DNA of 64,000 nucleotides from Streptomyces sp. SCL15-4 (lineage in GTDB: Bacteria > Actinomycetota > Actinomycetes > Streptomycetales > Streptomycetaceae). The DNA is taken from assembly GCF_033366695.1 (NCBI RefSeq), contig NZ_JAOBTQ010000001.1, forward strand, positions 6,262,001 through 6,326,000, read 5' to 3'. Positions 46,626 to 55,733 of this stretch are shown in pieces. Every line of letters starts with the position of its first letter. Position 1 is the stretch's first letter. The notes beneath the pieces were generated by a model. The model was not told the origin of the DNA and made no database searches. It saw nothing but the letters and a program-made list of their open reading frames with translations. The position numbers and the translations under genes are program-made.

Positions 46626-47369
46626 ATGACGACCGCATCCCTGCTCGACGGATTCCTGGACGCCCTGCTGCCGCTGCGGCCCCGCGCCGTCTGGGCGCAC
46701 GGTTCCCTGGCCGGCGGCGACTACCAGGAGGGGCGCAGCGACCTGGACCTCATCGCCGTACTGCCCGGTCCGCTCGGCCCGCGGCAGGCCTGGCGGGTCG
46801 CGGCCCTGCACGCCAGGCTGCGCCACCGGCCCCTCGCGGCGAAGCTGCACTGCGGCTATCTCACCCCGGCCGCCCTGGACGACCCGGACCGTCCGCACCT
46901 GACCTGGGCGCACGGCGGGCTGCTGCGCCGCCCGGTCACCCCGGTCACCCGGCGCGAGCTGCACGACTTCGGCCGGGTGCTGTACGGGGAGCCGCCGGCC
47001 GGGCTGCTGCCGCCGGTTTTGGAGGGCCGGCTGCGCGACTTCGTGGTGCGCGACCAGCGCGATTTCTGGCGGCCGGCGGTGGACAAGGCACGGCTGTGGC
47101 GGCAGGACGTCTGGGTCGACCTGGGCCTGCTGACGTACGCCCGGGCCACCGTGACCCTGCGCGACGGCCGGCTGATCTCGAAACGGGAGGCCCTGGCCGA
47201 GCTGCCGGCCCTCGGCGCGCCCGCCGATGTCGTCGCGGACATCGCCCGCCGGCGCTACGAGGACCCCGCCCCCGCCCCCGCCGGTCAGGACTGGCTCACC
47301 CGGCGCGCCGGCGCGGCCCGGGCGTTCCTCGGCCCGGCGATCGACGCCCTGGTCGCGGGCGCCGGCTGA
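46626..47369 (+). CDS. Nucleotidyltransferase domain protein
   Basis: A 247-residue protein with the polymerase-beta-type nucleotidyltransferase motif: AHGSLAGGDYQEGRSDLDLI near residue 25, that is G-S then D-x-D, which binds the metal-NTP. RDFWRPAVDKARLWRQD in the second half fits the helical domain of aminoglycoside adenylyltransferase-like proteins. Its real substrate is unknown; resistance should not be assumed. ATG 46626 follows the tandem duplication by about 120 bases, and no clear ribosome site is seen. It is convergent to ctaA with only 30 bases between stops. Confidence 0.82.
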   Translation: MTTASLLDGFLDALLPLRPRAVWAHGSLAGGDYQEGRSDLDLIAVLPGPLGPRQAWRVAALHARLRHRPLAAKLHCGYLTPAALDDPDRPHLTWAHGGLLRRPVTPVTRRELHDFGRVLYGEPPAGLLPPVLEGRLRDFVVRDQRDFWRPAVDKARLWRQDVWVDLGLLTYARATVTLRDGRLISKREALAELPALGAPADVVADIARRRYEDPAPAPAGQDWLTRRAGAARAFLGPAIDALVAGAG

Positions 47370-47399
47370 CCCGGGCGCGTACCGAGGGGTGCGGGCGGC

Positions 47400-48410
47400 T
47401 CAGGCGCGGGAGCCGACCGCCACCTCGGCCGGGGACGCCGGCAGGTCCAGCGGCTCCTCCGGGCGTTCCCGCAGCGCCAGCAGCACCCGCAGCACCCAGA
47501 TCCACATCACGGTGGAGCCGAGCATGTGGGCGGCCACCAGGGCCTCCGGGAGGTGGGTGAAGTACTGGACGTAGCCGATGGCGCCCTGGCACAGCAGGAC
47601 CACGAACAGCTCCCGGGTGCGCGCCAGCGGTGCCTTCGGCGCGTCGACGGCCTTGAGCACGAACCACAGCGCGAACGTCAGCGTCACCACGATCCAGGCG
47701 AGCACCGCGTGCAGCTTGGAGACGTTCTCCCAGTCGATCGGGATGCGCTCGACCTCGCTGGAGTCTCCGGCGTGCGGTCCCGCCCCGGTCACCACCGTGC
47801 CGACCGCGATGAGCAGCGCGGACGCGGCCACCAGGAACCACACCAGCTGCGCCACCGCCTTGCCGACCAGCGGACGCGGCGCCGCGTCGCCCTCCCGGGT
47901 GCGCTGCCACATCACCGTGGCGATGGCGATCAGGGCCGTGGAGAGCAGGAAGTGCGCGGCGACCGTGTACGGGTTGAGGCCGACCAGGACGACGATGCCG
48001 CCGAGCACCGCGTTGCCCATGACGACCCAGAACTGGGCCCAGCCGAGCCGGGTCAGGCCGCGGCGCCACGGCTTCTCGGAACGGGCGGCGATGATCGCCC
48101 AGCCGACGGCGGCGCACAGCACGTACGTCAGCATGCGGTTGCCGAACTCGATGATCCCGTGGAAGCCCATGGCCCGGGTGGTGGTCAGCGAGTCGTCGGT
48201 GCAGGTGGGCCAGGTCGGGCAGCCGAGGCCCGAGCCGGTCAGGCGGACGGCGCCGCCGGTGACCACGATGACCACCGACATGACGAGTGCGGCGAGGGCC
48301 GCCCGCCGGACGGTCCGTGGGTCCGGGGTCCAGCGGTCGGCGATGAACGCGAGCGGATTGCGCAGGGCGGCTTCGACGTCGGCGCGGTTCAGCGTAGGCA
48401 CGCACACCAT
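47400..48410 (-). CDS. ctaA: Heme A synthase (COX15/CtaA family)
   Basis: Membrane monooxygenase converting heme O to heme A for cytochrome aa3 oxidase. The 336-residue protein has about eight helices. The first periplasmic loop has the Cys pair and motif VRLTGSGLGCPTWPTC. Heme-ligand histidines are in FHGIIEFGNR, VAAHFLLSTALI, KLHAVLAWIV and VAAHMLGSTVMW. ATG 48410 is the conventional start, but a -10-like TACGAT overlaps it (48414 to 48409); the true start could be GTG 48401 on a leaderless mRNA. The farther in-frame start at 48431 is unlikely. Confidence 0.92.
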   Translation of the reverse strand: MVCVPTLNRADVEAALRNPLAFIADRWTPDPRTVRRAALAALVMSVVIVVTGGAVRLTGSGLGCPTWPTCTDDSLTTTRAMGFHGIIEFGNRMLTYVLCAAVGWAIIAARSEKPWRRGLTRLGWAQFWVVMGNAVLGGIVVLVGLNPYTVAAHFLLSTALIAIATVMWQRTREGDAAPRPLVGKAVAQLVWFLVAASALLIAVGTVVTGAGPHAGDSSEVERIPIDWENVSKLHAVLAWIVVTLTFALWFVLKAVDAPKAPLARTRELFVVLLCQGAIGYVQYFTHLPEALVAAHMLGSTVMWIWVLRVLLALRERPEEPLDLPASPAEVAVGSRA

Positions 48411-48479
48411 CGTAGGCCGCCGCTTGTGCACGCGTTCACGAGGGTCACTCCCCCGGGGGTACGGCCGCTCGCGCGAGGG

Positions 48480-49250
48480 TCACTCCCAGCGGAAGAACCG
48501 TCCGGCCGCGGCCAGCCCGGCCACCGCCCACACGGCGAGGACGCCCAGGTCGCCCCACGGCATCCCGGCGCCGTGCTGGAGCACGTCCCGCAGGCCGTCG
48601 GAGAGGGCGGAGATGGGCAGCAGGCCGAGGAGCTGCTCGCCCGCCGGGCCGAACTTCTCCAGCGGCACGATCACCCCGCCGCCCACGAGCAGCAGCAGGA
48701 ACACCAGGTTGGCGGCGGCCAGTGTCGCCTCCGCCTTCAGGGTGCCCGCCATCAGCAGGCCGAGCCCGGAGAAGGCGGCGGTGCCGACGACGAGCAGAGC
48801 CACGACGGCGGCCGGGTTGCCGTGCGGGGACCAGCCCAGCGCGAAGGCGATCACGGTCAGCAGGATGACCTGGAGAACCTCCGTGACCAGCACGGACACC
48901 GTCTTCGCGGTCATCAGGCCCCAGCGCGGCAGCGGCGAGGAGGCCAGCCGCTTGAGCACGCCGTAGCGGCGCTCGAAGCCCGTGGCGATGGCCTGCCCGG
49001 TGAACGCGGTCGACATCACGGCCAGGGCCAGCACGCCGGGGGCGAGGAAGTCGACCGCCTCGCCCTTGCCCGTGTCCACGATGTCGACCGAGCTGAAGAG
49101 CACCAGCAGCAGGGTCGGGATCACGACCGTCAGCAGCAGCTGCTCGCCGTTGCGCAGCAGCATCCTGGTCTCCAGCGCCGCCTGCGCCGCGATCATGCGG
49201 GGGAGCGGGGCGGCTCCGGGCCTCGGGGAATAGGTACCCGTGGTGGTCAC
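48480..49250 (-). CDS. ABC-2 type transporter permease
   Basis: Membrane subunit of an exporter, 256 residues with six predicted helices. After a short cytoplasmic N-terminus come RMLLRNGEQLLLTVVIPTLL (first helix), then AVMSTAFTGQAIATGFERRY and GVLKRLASSPLPRW, the ABC-2 coupling region; VFLLLLVGGGVIVPLEKFG lies near the C-terminus. The GTG start overlaps the ATPase stop (GTGA, 49247-49250). With one ATPase and one permease it should work as a dimer of each, probably for drug, lipid or antibiotic export. Its end is 70 bases from the ctaA start. Confidence 0.9.
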   Translation of the reverse strand: MTTTGTYSPRPGAAPLPRMIAAQAALETRMLLRNGEQLLLTVVIPTLLLVLFSSVDIVDTGKGEAVDFLAPGVLALAVMSTAFTGQAIATGFERRYGVLKRLASSPLPRWGLMTAKTVSVLVTEVLQVILLTVIAFALGWSPHGNPAAVVALLVVGTAAFSGLGLLMAGTLKAEATLAAANLVFLLLLVGGGVIVPLEKFGPAGEQLLGLLPISALSDGLRDVLQHGAGMPWGDLGVLAVWAVAGLAAAGRFFRWE

Positions 49251-50224
49251 GAGCGCAGCTCCTTGCCGGTCAGCTCCAGGAAGACGTCTTCCAGGGTGTG
49301 CCGCTCCACCGAGATCCGGTCGGGCATCACCCCGTGCTGGGCGCACCAGGAGGTCACCGTGGCCAGCAGCTGGGGGTCGACCTTGCCGGTCACCCGGTAG
49401 CCGCCCGGGGTCAGCTCGGCGGCCGCGCAGTCGGCCGGCAGCGCCTTGAGCAGCGAGCCGACGTCCAGGCCGGGGCGGCCGGTGAAGCGCAGGGTGTTCT
49501 CGGCGCCGCCCTTGCACAGCTCCTCCGGCGAGCCCTGGGCGATGACCCGGCCGCCGTCGATGATCGCCACGTCGTCGGCGAGCTGCTCGGCCTCGTCCAT
49601 GTGGTGCGTGGTGAGGATCACCGAGACGCCGTCGGCGCGCAGGTCCCGCACCAGGTCCCAGGTGGCCCGGCGGGCCTGCGGGTCCAGGCCGGCGGTGGGC
49701 TCGTCCAGGAACACCAGTTCCGGGCGGCCCACGACGGCCATGGCGAGCGCGAGCCGCTGCTGCTGGCCGCCGGAGAGCCGGCGGTAGCTGGTGCGGCCGC
49801 AGGAGCCGAGGCCGAGGCGGTCGATCAGGGCGTCGACGTCGAGCGGGTGCGCGTGCAGCTTCGCCACGTGCCGGAGCATCTCGTCGGCGCGGGCGCCGGA
49901 GTACACACCGCCGGACTGGAGCATCACGCCGATGCGGGGCCGCAGCTCGGCGGCCTGCCGGACCGGGTCGAGGCCCAGGACGCGCACCGTGCCGGAATCC
50001 GGCTTCCGGTATCCCTCGCAGGTCTCCACCGTGGTCGTCTTCCCGGCCCCGTTCGGGCCGAGTACGGCGGTCACGCCCGGCCCGGCCACCAGGTCCAGGC
50101 CGTTCACCGCGGTCTTCGTGCCGTACCGCATCACCAGGGCCGTCACCTCGATGAGCGGGTGCGACGCGAAGCGTCTCCCGGAGGGGTCGTGACCGGGAGA
50201 CGGGCGGGCGGGCTCACTTCGCAT
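49247..50224 (-). CDS. ABC transporter ATP-binding protein (drug exporter type)
   Basis: The 325-residue ATPase has Walker A LGPNGAGKTTTVETCEGYR, the Q-loop VMLQSGGVY, the signature LSGGQQQRLALAMA, Walker B ELVFLDEPTAGLDPQARR and the switch TTHHMDEAEQLADD. The C-terminal 80 residues (LRFTGRPGLDVGSLLK onward) form the extra domain of DrrA-like ATPases. ATG 50224 lies 7 bases past the -10 hexamer TACACT (50237 to 50232), so the mRNA is probably leaderless. The operon is ATPase-permease only, without a dedicated regulator nearby. Confidence 0.92.
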   Translation of the reverse strand: MRSEPARPSPGHDPSGRRFASHPLIEVTALVMRYGTKTAVNGLDLVAGPGVTAVLGPNGAGKTTTVETCEGYRKPDSGTVRVLGLDPVRQAAELRPRIGVMLQSGGVYSGARADEMLRHVAKLHAHPLDVDALIDRLGLGSCGRTSYRRLSGGQQQRLALAMAVVGRPELVFLDEPTAGLDPQARRATWDLVRDLRADGVSVILTTHHMDEAEQLADDVAIIDGGRVIAQGSPEELCKGGAENTLRFTGRPGLDVGSLLKALPADCAAAELTPGGYRVTGKVDPQLLATVTSWCAQHGVMPDRISVERHTLEDVFLELTGKELRS

Positions 50225-50254
50225 GGGGCCGAGTGTAGGGAGAGTGCGCGCGGT

Positions 50255-51070
50255 TCAGACGGGCGGGTGCGGGAAGTCCTCCTCGCGCGGGCGGTGCAGC
50301 GGCAGCCACCGCTCGGCGTAGGCCACGGCGTCCGCCAGCGGGAACAGCCGGGCGTCCGCGCCGCCGACCCGGCCGCGGACGACGGGCCGGTCCCGTTCGA
50401 AGTCGTGTCCCAGTTCGTCGAACCGGTCGGCGGTGACCGACACCTCGACCACCGTCTCCCAGCCGCCGCCGGGCGCGGGCCGGCCGACCCGCACGCGCGG
50501 CGCGGGGATGCGGTACTCGGCCAGGTGGAAGGCGGTGCAGGAGTCGTAGCCCGCGCCGAGCAGCAGCACCCGGGCGCCCTGCTTCTCCAGCTTCGCCAGC
50601 GGGCTGTCCGGGCCGAGCCGGCAGTCCGAGGCGTGGCCCTCGGTGATCTCCCGCGCGCGGGGGCCGAGCGCGGCGAAGGAGGTCTGGGGGTGGGCGCTGC
50701 GCAGGGCGCCGGGCCAGGTCCGCACGGTCTCGGGGATCACGCCGACGCCGAGCGAGGGGGTGACCAGCGGGTCGTACGGGGGCATGGTGGCGCGGATCCG
50801 GTCCCACCACTCCTCGGGCACCGGCGGGTTCTCCCATCCGGCGGGGTCGGACTGGTCGCCGGTCTGGGTCGGCACGACGAGCGTGCCCGAAGGGCCGAGC
50901 GCGTCGAGGAGGCCCTGGACGACCGCGACCGCGCCTCCGTTCACCCAGCCGAGCGAGCTGAGCGAGGAGTGCACGAGCAGGGTCTCGCCGGTCTCGACGC
51001 CCAGCAGGCGCAGAGCTGCGGCGAGGGCGTCCCGAGTGACGAGCGGGCCGGTCGGAGGGGGTGCGGGCAT
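50255..51070 (-). CDS. AAC(3)-family N-acetyltransferase
   Basis: A 271-residue protein of the aminoglycoside 3-N-acetyltransferase family: LLVHSSLSSLGWVNGGAVAV near residue 31, LDALGPSGTLVVPTQTG, YDPLVTPSLGVGVIPE, RSAHPQTSFAALGP, and LLLGAGYDSCTAFHLAEYR with the conserved catalytic region. Many chromosomal homologues in Streptomyces are not aminoglycoside enzymes (some acetylate siderophore or peptide amines), so resistance is only possible. A hairpin GGTCCGG-N7-CCGGACC (51071-51091) lies at its start codon. Confidence 0.85.
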   Translation of the reverse strand: MPAPPPTGPLVTRDALAAALRLLGVETGETLLVHSSLSSLGWVNGGAVAVVQGLLDALGPSGTLVVPTQTGDQSDPAGWENPPVPEEWWDRIRATMPPYDPLVTPSLGVGVIPETVRTWPGALRSAHPQTSFAALGPRAREITEGHASDCRLGPDSPLAKLEKQGARVLLLGAGYDSCTAFHLAEYRIPAPRVRVGRPAPGGGWETVVEVSVTADRFDELGHDFERDRPVVRGRVGGADARLFPLADAVAYAERWLPLHRPREEDFPHPPV

Positions 51071-51167
51071 GGTCCGGGAGTCTTCCGGACCGGGCCTTGG
51101 GACGCCACTGAATTCGGCCGGGCGGCGTTTCGCGAGGATCGGCGGAAGATCGTTTGCGCAGGTCGGA

Positions 51168-51181
51168 TTAGGTATGCCTAA
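51168..51181 (+). promoter_or_regulatory. Iron-box-like palindrome upstream of the suf operon
   Basis: TTAGGTATGCCTAA (51168-51181) is an inverted repeat of TTAGG and CCTAA around 4 bases. It resembles half of the 19-base DmdR/IdeR iron box (TTAGGTTAGGCTAACCTAA; about 12 of 19 positions fit). It lies 73 bases before the sufR start and between divergent genes. Function as an iron or SufR operator is an inference. Confidence 0.4.
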
Positions 51182-51217
51182 GTGACGCAGGGCACCGCGT
51201 GATGATCGGGACGTCGC

Positions 51218-51247
51218 TTGTCAGGCTCCGCGGAATTACGCAACAAT
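51218..51247 (+). promoter_or_regulatory. Promoter of the suf operon
   Basis: TTGTCA (51218-51223), an 18-base spacer, AACAAT (51242-51247), then 6 bases to GTG 51254. It is a HrdB-type promoter giving a leaderless sufR message. Despite TTGTCA, the spacing and -10 do not fit the DNA-damage motif. Confidence 0.55.
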
Positions 51248-51253
51248 GGCGTT

Positions 51254-51988
51254 GTGAAAAACGTCGGCGAGGCTCGGGAGACCCCCACGGGGGCCCCTCA
51301 GGAGGAGCTAGCGACCGGTGAGCGCTCGACGCGCAACCGGGTCGCGCGCTCCATCCTGGACCACGGGCCGTCGACCGTCGCCGAACTCGCCGGCCGGCTG
51401 GGACTGACCCAGGCGGCCGTCCGGCGCCATCTGGACGCGCTGGTCGCCGACGAGGTCGTGGAGGCCCGCGAACAGCGGGTGTACGGCACGCGCACGCGTG
51501 GCCGCCCCGCCAAGGTCTTCGCGCTCACCGACTGCGGCCGGGACGCCTTCGACCAGTCGTACGACAAGCTCGCCGCGGACGCGCTGCGCTGGATCGCCGA
51601 GCGGGAGGGCGGCGCCGAGGCGATCGCCGCCTTCGCCCGCGCCCGGGTCGCCGCCCAGGCGGGCGCGTACCGCCGGGCGATCGAGGCCGCGGCCCCGGAC
51701 AAGCGCGCCGAAGCGCTGGCCAAGGCCCTGAGCGCGGACGGGTACGCTGCTACGGCGCGCAGCGCACCGGTCGGCGAGCAGCTCTGCCAGCACCACTGCC
51801 CGGTCGCCCATGTCGCGGAACAGTTCCCGCAGCTGTGCGAGGCGGAGACGGAGATCTTCGCGGAGCTGCTGGGCACGCACGTCCAGCGGCTGGCGACCAT
51901 CGCGCACGGCGACGGCGTCTGCACGACGTTCATCCCCAAGATTTCCACTGACGCACCTGCAAGCACGGCCGGGAGGAACCCCGCATGA
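51254..51988 (+). CDS. sufR: SUF operon repressor SufR (Fe-S-sensing HTH protein)
   Basis: Transcriptional regulator, first gene of the suf operon, 244 residues. The N-terminal winged helix ([20 protein letters not shown], residues 38-57) is of the DeoR/ArsR-like type used by SufR. The C-terminal region has the expected cluster-binding cysteines in [11 protein letters not shown] and [10 protein letters not shown], with a fourth Cys in GDGVCTTFI. SufR proteins bind an [Fe-S] cluster and repress suf when it is intact. The GTG start gives [11 protein letters not shown] and is supported by the promoter spacing. The stop overlaps sufB (ATGA). Confidence 0.93.
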   Translation: MKNVGEARETPTGAPQEELATGERSTRNRVARSILDHGPSTVAELAGRLGLTQAAVRRHLDALVADEVVEAREQRVYGTRTRGRPAKVFALTDCGRDAFDQSYDKLAADALRWIAEREGGAEAIAAFARARVAAQAGAYRRAIEAAAPDKRAEALAKALSADGYAATARSAPVGEQLCQHHCPVAHVAEQFPQLCEAETEIFAELLGTHVQRLATIAHGDGVCTTFIPKISTDAPASTAGRNPA

Positions 51989-53406
51989 CTCTCCCCACGG
52001 AGACTGCCCACCCTGAGCTCGAGGGTCTGGGCAAGTACGAATACGGCTGGGCCGACTCGGACGTGGCCGGTGCCTCCGCCAGGCGCGGCCTGAGCGAGGA
52101 GGTCGTCCGCGACATCTCCGGCAAGAAGTCGGAGCCGGAGTGGATGACCAAGCTGCGTCTGAAGGGCCTGAAGCTCTTCGAGAAGAAGCCGATGCCGAAC
52201 TGGGGCTCCGACCTCTCGGGCATCGACTTCGACAACATCAAGTACTTCGTGCGCTCCACGGAGAAGCAGGCGGAGTCCTGGGAGGACCTGCCCGAGGACA
52301 TCAAGAACACCTACGACAAGCTGGGCATCCCGGAGGCCGAGAAGCAGCGCCTCGTCGCCGGTGTCGCCGCCCAGTACGAGTCGGAGGTCGTCTACCACCA
52401 GATCCGCGAGGACCTGGAGGAGCAGGGCGTCATCTTCCTCGACACCGACACCGCGCTGAAGGAGCACCCGGAGCTCTTCAAGGAGTACTTCGGCACGGTC
52501 ATCCCGGCCGGCGACAACAAGTTCGCCGCGCTGAACACCGCCGTGTGGTCCGGCGGCTCCTTCATCTACGTGCCGAAGGGCGTGCACGTGGAGATCCCGC
52601 TCCAGGCCTACTTCCGCATCAACACGGAGAACATGGGCCAGTTCGAGCGGACCCTGATCATCGTCGACGAGGGTGCCTACGTGCACTACGTCGAGGGCTG
52701 CACGGCGCCGATCTACAAGTCGGACTCGCTGCACTCCGCGGTCGTCGAGATCATCGTCAAGAAGAACGCCCGCTGCCGTTACACGACCATCCAGAACTGG
52801 TCGAACAACGTCTACAACCTGGTCACCAAGCGCGCCGTCGCCTACGAGGGCGCGACGATGGAGTGGGTCGACGGCAACATCGGCTCCAAGGTGACGATGA
52901 AGTACCCGGCCGTCTACCTGATGGGCGAGCACGCCAAGGGCGAGACCCTGTCCATCGCCTTCGCGGGCGAGGGCCAGCACCAGGACGCGGGCGCCAAGAT
53001 GGTCCACATGGCGCCGAACACGTCGTCCAACATCGTCTCCAAGTCGGTGGCGCGCGGCGGTGGCCGCACCTCCTACCGCGGCCTGATCGAGATCGGCGAG
53101 GGCGCCGCCGGCTCCAAGTCCAACGTGCTGTGCGACGCGCTGCTGGTCGACACCATCTCCCGGTCGGACACGTACCCGTACGTCGACGTCCGCGAGGACG
53201 ACGTGTCCATGGGCCACGAGGCCACCGTCTCCAAGGTCTCCGAGGACCAGCTCTTCTACCTGATGAGCCGCGGTCTGTCCGAGGACGAGGCGATGGCGAT
53301 GATCGTGCGCGGCTTCGTCGAGCCGATCGCCAAGGAACTGCCCATGGAGTACGCGCTGGAGCTCAACCGGCTGATCGAGCTGCAGATGGAGGGCGCGGTC
53401 GGCTGA
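51985..53406 (+). CDS. sufB: Fe-S cluster assembly scaffold protein SufB
   Basis: Scaffold of the SufBC2D complex on which Fe-S clusters are built; 473 residues. The beta-helix core has [38 protein letters not shown] (with the conserved Cys), [20 protein letters not shown] and [20 protein letters not shown]. The C-terminal part ends with [20 protein letters not shown] and [19 protein letters not shown]. There is no intein, unlike many mycobacterial SufB proteins. The start overlaps the sufR stop; sufD begins 56 bases after its end. Confidence 0.97.
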   Translation: MTLPTETAHPELEGLGKYEYGWADSDVAGASARRGLSEEVVRDISGKKSEPEWMTKLRLKGLKLFEKKPMPNWGSDLSGIDFDNIKYFVRSTEKQAESWEDLPEDIKNTYDKLGIPEAEKQRLVAGVAAQYESEVVYHQIREDLEEQGVIFLDTDTALKEHPELFKEYFGTVIPAGDNKFAALNTAVWSGGSFIYVPKGVHVEIPLQAYFRINTENMGQFERTLIIVDEGAYVHYVEGCTAPIYKSDSLHSAVVEIIVKKNARCRYTTIQNWSNNVYNLVTKRAVAYEGATMEWVDGNIGSKVTMKYPAVYLMGEHAKGETLSIAFAGEGQHQDAGAKMVHMAPNTSSNIVSKSVARGGGRTSYRGLIEIGEGAAGSKSNVLCDALLVDTISRSDTYPYVDVREDDVSMGHEATVSKVSEDQLFYLMSRGLSEDEAMAMIVRGFVEPIAKELPMEYALELNRLIELQMEGAVG

Positions 53407-53462
53407 CCGCCGCCCCATCGCCAGCAGACGTCTTACCCAGGAAAGAGAGCACTACGACAGCC

Positions 53463-54644
53463 ATGGCTGAGGCCCAGAACATCCCCGTGGGTTCCACCAC
53501 CACGGGCTCCATCGCGGTCGCCGCGGAGTCGACCGTCGTCTCGCGCATGAGCGCGCCTCCGTCCTTCGACGTGGCGGACTTCCCGGTTCCGCACGGCCGT
53601 GAGGAGGAGTGGCGGTTCACCCCGCTGGAGCGGCTGCGCGGGCTGCACGACGGCACCGCGGCCGCCGGAGGCTCGGTCAAGACCGAGTTCTCCGCTCCCG
53701 ACGGCGTCACCCTGGAGACCGTCGGCCGCGACGACGCCCGGCTCGGCAGGGCCGGCAAGCCGGTGGACCGGGTCGCGGCCCAGGCGTACTCCTCCTTCGA
53801 GCAGGCCACGATCGTCACCGTGCCGAAGGAGACCGTGCTGACCGAGCCGGTGCGCCTCGCCCTGCACGGCGAGGGCGGCGTGACCTACGGGCACACCGTG
53901 TTCGAACTCGGCGCCTTCGCCGAGGCCACGGTCGTCATCGACCACACCGGCGACACGGTCCGCGCCGCGAACGTGGAGTACGTCCTCGGTGACGGCGCCA
54001 AGCTGACCGTGGTCACCATCGTGGACTGGGACCACACCGCCGTGCACGTCGCCCAGCAGAGCGCCCTGGTGGGCCGGGACGCGAGCTTCAAGCACGTCCT
54101 CGTCACCTTCGGCGGCGACCTGGTGCGCATCCACCCGCGCGTGGAGTACGCCGGTCCCGGCGCCGAAGCCGAGCTGTTCGGCCTGTACTTCACCGACGCC
54201 GGCCAGCACCACGAGCACCGCCTGCTGGTCACGCACAACACGCCGCACTGCAAGTCGAACGTCGTCTACAAGGGCGCGCTCCAGGGCGACGCCGCGCACG
54301 CGGTCTGGATCGGCGACGTGCTCATCGAGGCCGAGGCCGAGGGCACGGACACCTACGAGATGAACCGCAACCTGGTCCTCACGGACGGCGCGCGTGTCGA
54401 CTCGGTGCCCAACCTGGAGATCGAGACCGGCGAGATCGTCGGCGCGGGCCACGCCTCCGCCACCGGCCGCTTCGACGACGAGCAGCTCTTCTACCTGATG
54501 GCCCGCGGCATCCCGGAGCACGAGGCCCGCCGTCTGGTGGTCCGCGGCTTCTTCGCCGAGCTGGTCCAGCAGATCGGCGTCGCCGACATCGAGGAGCGGC
54601 TGCTCGCCAAGATCGAGCAAGAGCTGGAGGCTTCGGTCGCATGA
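53463..54644 (+). CDS. sufD: Fe-S cluster assembly protein SufD
   Basis: SufB paralogue in the SufBC2D scaffold, 393 residues. The N-terminal helical domain has FPVPHGREEEWRFTPLERLR; the core carries the beta-helix repeats (VEYVLGDGAKLTVVTIVDWD) and the conserved C-terminal HCKSNVVYKGALQG with the essential Cys/His region. NLEIETGEIVGAGHASATG and DDEQLFYLMARGIPEHEAR end the fold. Start ATG 53463 follows GGAAAGAGAG by about a dozen bases. Its stop overlaps the Rieske ferredoxin start (ATGA). Confidence 0.96.
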   Translation: MAEAQNIPVGSTTTGSIAVAAESTVVSRMSAPPSFDVADFPVPHGREEEWRFTPLERLRGLHDGTAAAGGSVKTEFSAPDGVTLETVGRDDARLGRAGKPVDRVAAQAYSSFEQATIVTVPKETVLTEPVRLALHGEGGVTYGHTVFELGAFAEATVVIDHTGDTVRAANVEYVLGDGAKLTVVTIVDWDHTAVHVAQQSALVGRDASFKHVLVTFGGDLVRIHPRVEYAGPGAEAELFGLYFTDAGQHHEHRLLVTHNTPHCKSNVVYKGALQGDAAHAVWIGDVLIEAEAEGTDTYEMNRNLVLTDGARVDSVPNLEIETGEIVGAGHASATGRFDDEQLFYLMARGIPEHEARRLVVRGFFAELVQQIGVADIEERLLAKIEQELEASVA

Positions 54645-54961
54645 CGACCTTCGTACGCGTCTGCGGGCTGAGCGAGCTGGCGGAGGACACCCCGAAGCGG
54701 GTGGAGATCGACGGCACGCCGGTCTCGGTCGTGCGGACCGAGGGCGAGGTGTTCGCGATCCACGACATCTGCTCGCACGCGAACGTCTCGCTGTCGGAGG
54801 GCGAGGTCGACGACTGCCACCTCGAGTGCTGGCTGCACGGCTCGCGCTTCGACCTGCGGTCCGGCAAGCCCGACAGTCTTCCGGCGACGCGCCCCGTCCC
54901 CGTATACCCCGTAAAGATCGAAGGGGACGACGTTCTCGTCTCCCTCACCCAGGAGTCCTGA
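54641..54961 (+). CDS. Rieske-type ferredoxin in the SUF operon
   Basis: A 106-residue soluble protein of the bifunctional/dioxygenase ferredoxin type. The [2Fe-2S] ligands are CSHANVSLSEGEV (Cys-x-His) near residue 44 and CWLHGSRFDLRSG (Cys-x-x-His) near residue 64. Unlike the exported Rieske lipoprotein at 19.8 kb it has no signal peptide and lacks the disulfide cysteines. Embedded between sufD and sufC with a 4-base overlap, it probably supplies electrons for cluster assembly (for sulfur or iron reduction). This is an inference from position; the exact role is not established. Confidence 0.9.
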   Translation: MTTFVRVCGLSELAEDTPKRVEIDGTPVSVVRTEGEVFAIHDICSHANVSLSEGEVDDCHLECWLHGSRFDLRSGKPDSLPATRPVPVYPVKIEGDDVLVSLTQES

Positions 54962-54968
54962 GGCACCC

Positions 54969-55733
54969 ATGGCAACGCTTGAAATCCGAGACCTGCACGT
55001 CACCGTCGAGGCCGACAACGCCACGAAGGAGATCCTCAAGGGCGTCGACCTCACCGTGAAGCAGGGCGAGACGCACGCCATCATGGGCCCCAACGGCTCC
55101 GGCAAGTCGACCCTCGCCTACTCCCTCGCGGGTCACCCGAAGTACACGATCACCGGCGGCACCGTCACCCTGGACGGCGAGGACGTCCTGGAGATGTCCG
55201 TCGACGAGCGCGCCCGGGCCGGCCTGTTCCTGGCGATGCAGTACCCGGTCGAGGTGCCCGGCGTCTCCGTCTCCAACTTCCTGCGCACCTCCGCCACCGC
55301 CATCCGCGGCGAGGCCCCGAAGCTGCGCACCTGGGTGAAGGAGGTCAAGGAGGCCATGCAGCGCCTCAACATGGACCCCTCCTTCGCCGAGCGCAACGTC
55401 AACGAGGGCTTCTCCGGCGGTGAGAAGAAGCGCCACGAGATTCTCCAGCTGGAGCTGCTCAGGCCGAAGGTCGCCATCCTGGACGAGACGGACTCCGGCC
55501 TGGACGTCGACGCGCTCCGCATCGTCTCCGAAGGCGTCAACCGTGTCCGCGAGACCGGCGAGGTCGGCACCCTGCTGATCACGCACTACACGCGCATCCT
55601 GCGCTACATCAAGCCCGACCACGTCCACGTGTTCGCCGGCGGCCGCATCGTGGAGTCCGGCGGCCCCGAGCTGGCGGACAAGCTGGAGAACGAGGGCTAC
55701 GAGGCATACGTGAAGGGTGGCGCATCCGCGTGA
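54969..55733 (+). CDS. sufC: Fe-S cluster assembly ATPase SufC
   Basis: Cytoplasmic ABC-type ATPase of the SufBC2D complex, 254 residues. Walker A is GPNGSGKSTLAYSLAGHP near residue 38, the SufC-specific signature is FSGGEKKRHEILQL, and Walker B is VAILDETDSGLDVDAL with the switch His in LLITHYTRILRYI. VFLAMQYPVEVPGVSVSNFL type Q-loop (FLAMQYPVEVPGV) is typical. The N-terminus ATLEIRDLHVTVE follows a 7-base gap after the ferredoxin gene. The stop overlaps sufS (GTGA). Confidence 0.97.
   Translation: MATLEIRDLHVTVEADNATKEILKGVDLTVKQGETHAIMGPNGSGKSTLAYSLAGHPKYTITGGTVTLDGEDVLEMSVDERARAGLFLAMQYPVEVPGVSVSNFLRTSATAIRGEAPKLRTWVKEVKEAMQRLNMDPSFAERNVNEGFSGGEKKRHEILQLELLRPKVAILDETDSGLDVDALRIVSEGVNRVRETGEVGTLLITHYTRILRYIKPDHVHVFAGGRIVESGGPELADKLENEGYEAYVKGGASA

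Noticed and set aside
46125..46640. Protein-coding genes within the tandem duplication (repeated MTVVLTDPVL start)
   Set aside because: The frame repeats only because the DNA is duplicated; composition is Pro/Arg/Ser-rich shadow and there is no ribosome site.
50255..51070. Aminoglycoside resistance determinant
   Set aside because: Family membership alone does not show resistance; many chromosomal AAC(3)-like proteins in Streptomyces act on other amines.
51218..51247. DNA-damage-type promoter at sufR because of TTGTCA
   Set aside because: No TAnnnT follows at 8 bases; it fits an ordinary -35/-10 promoter with an 18-base spacer.
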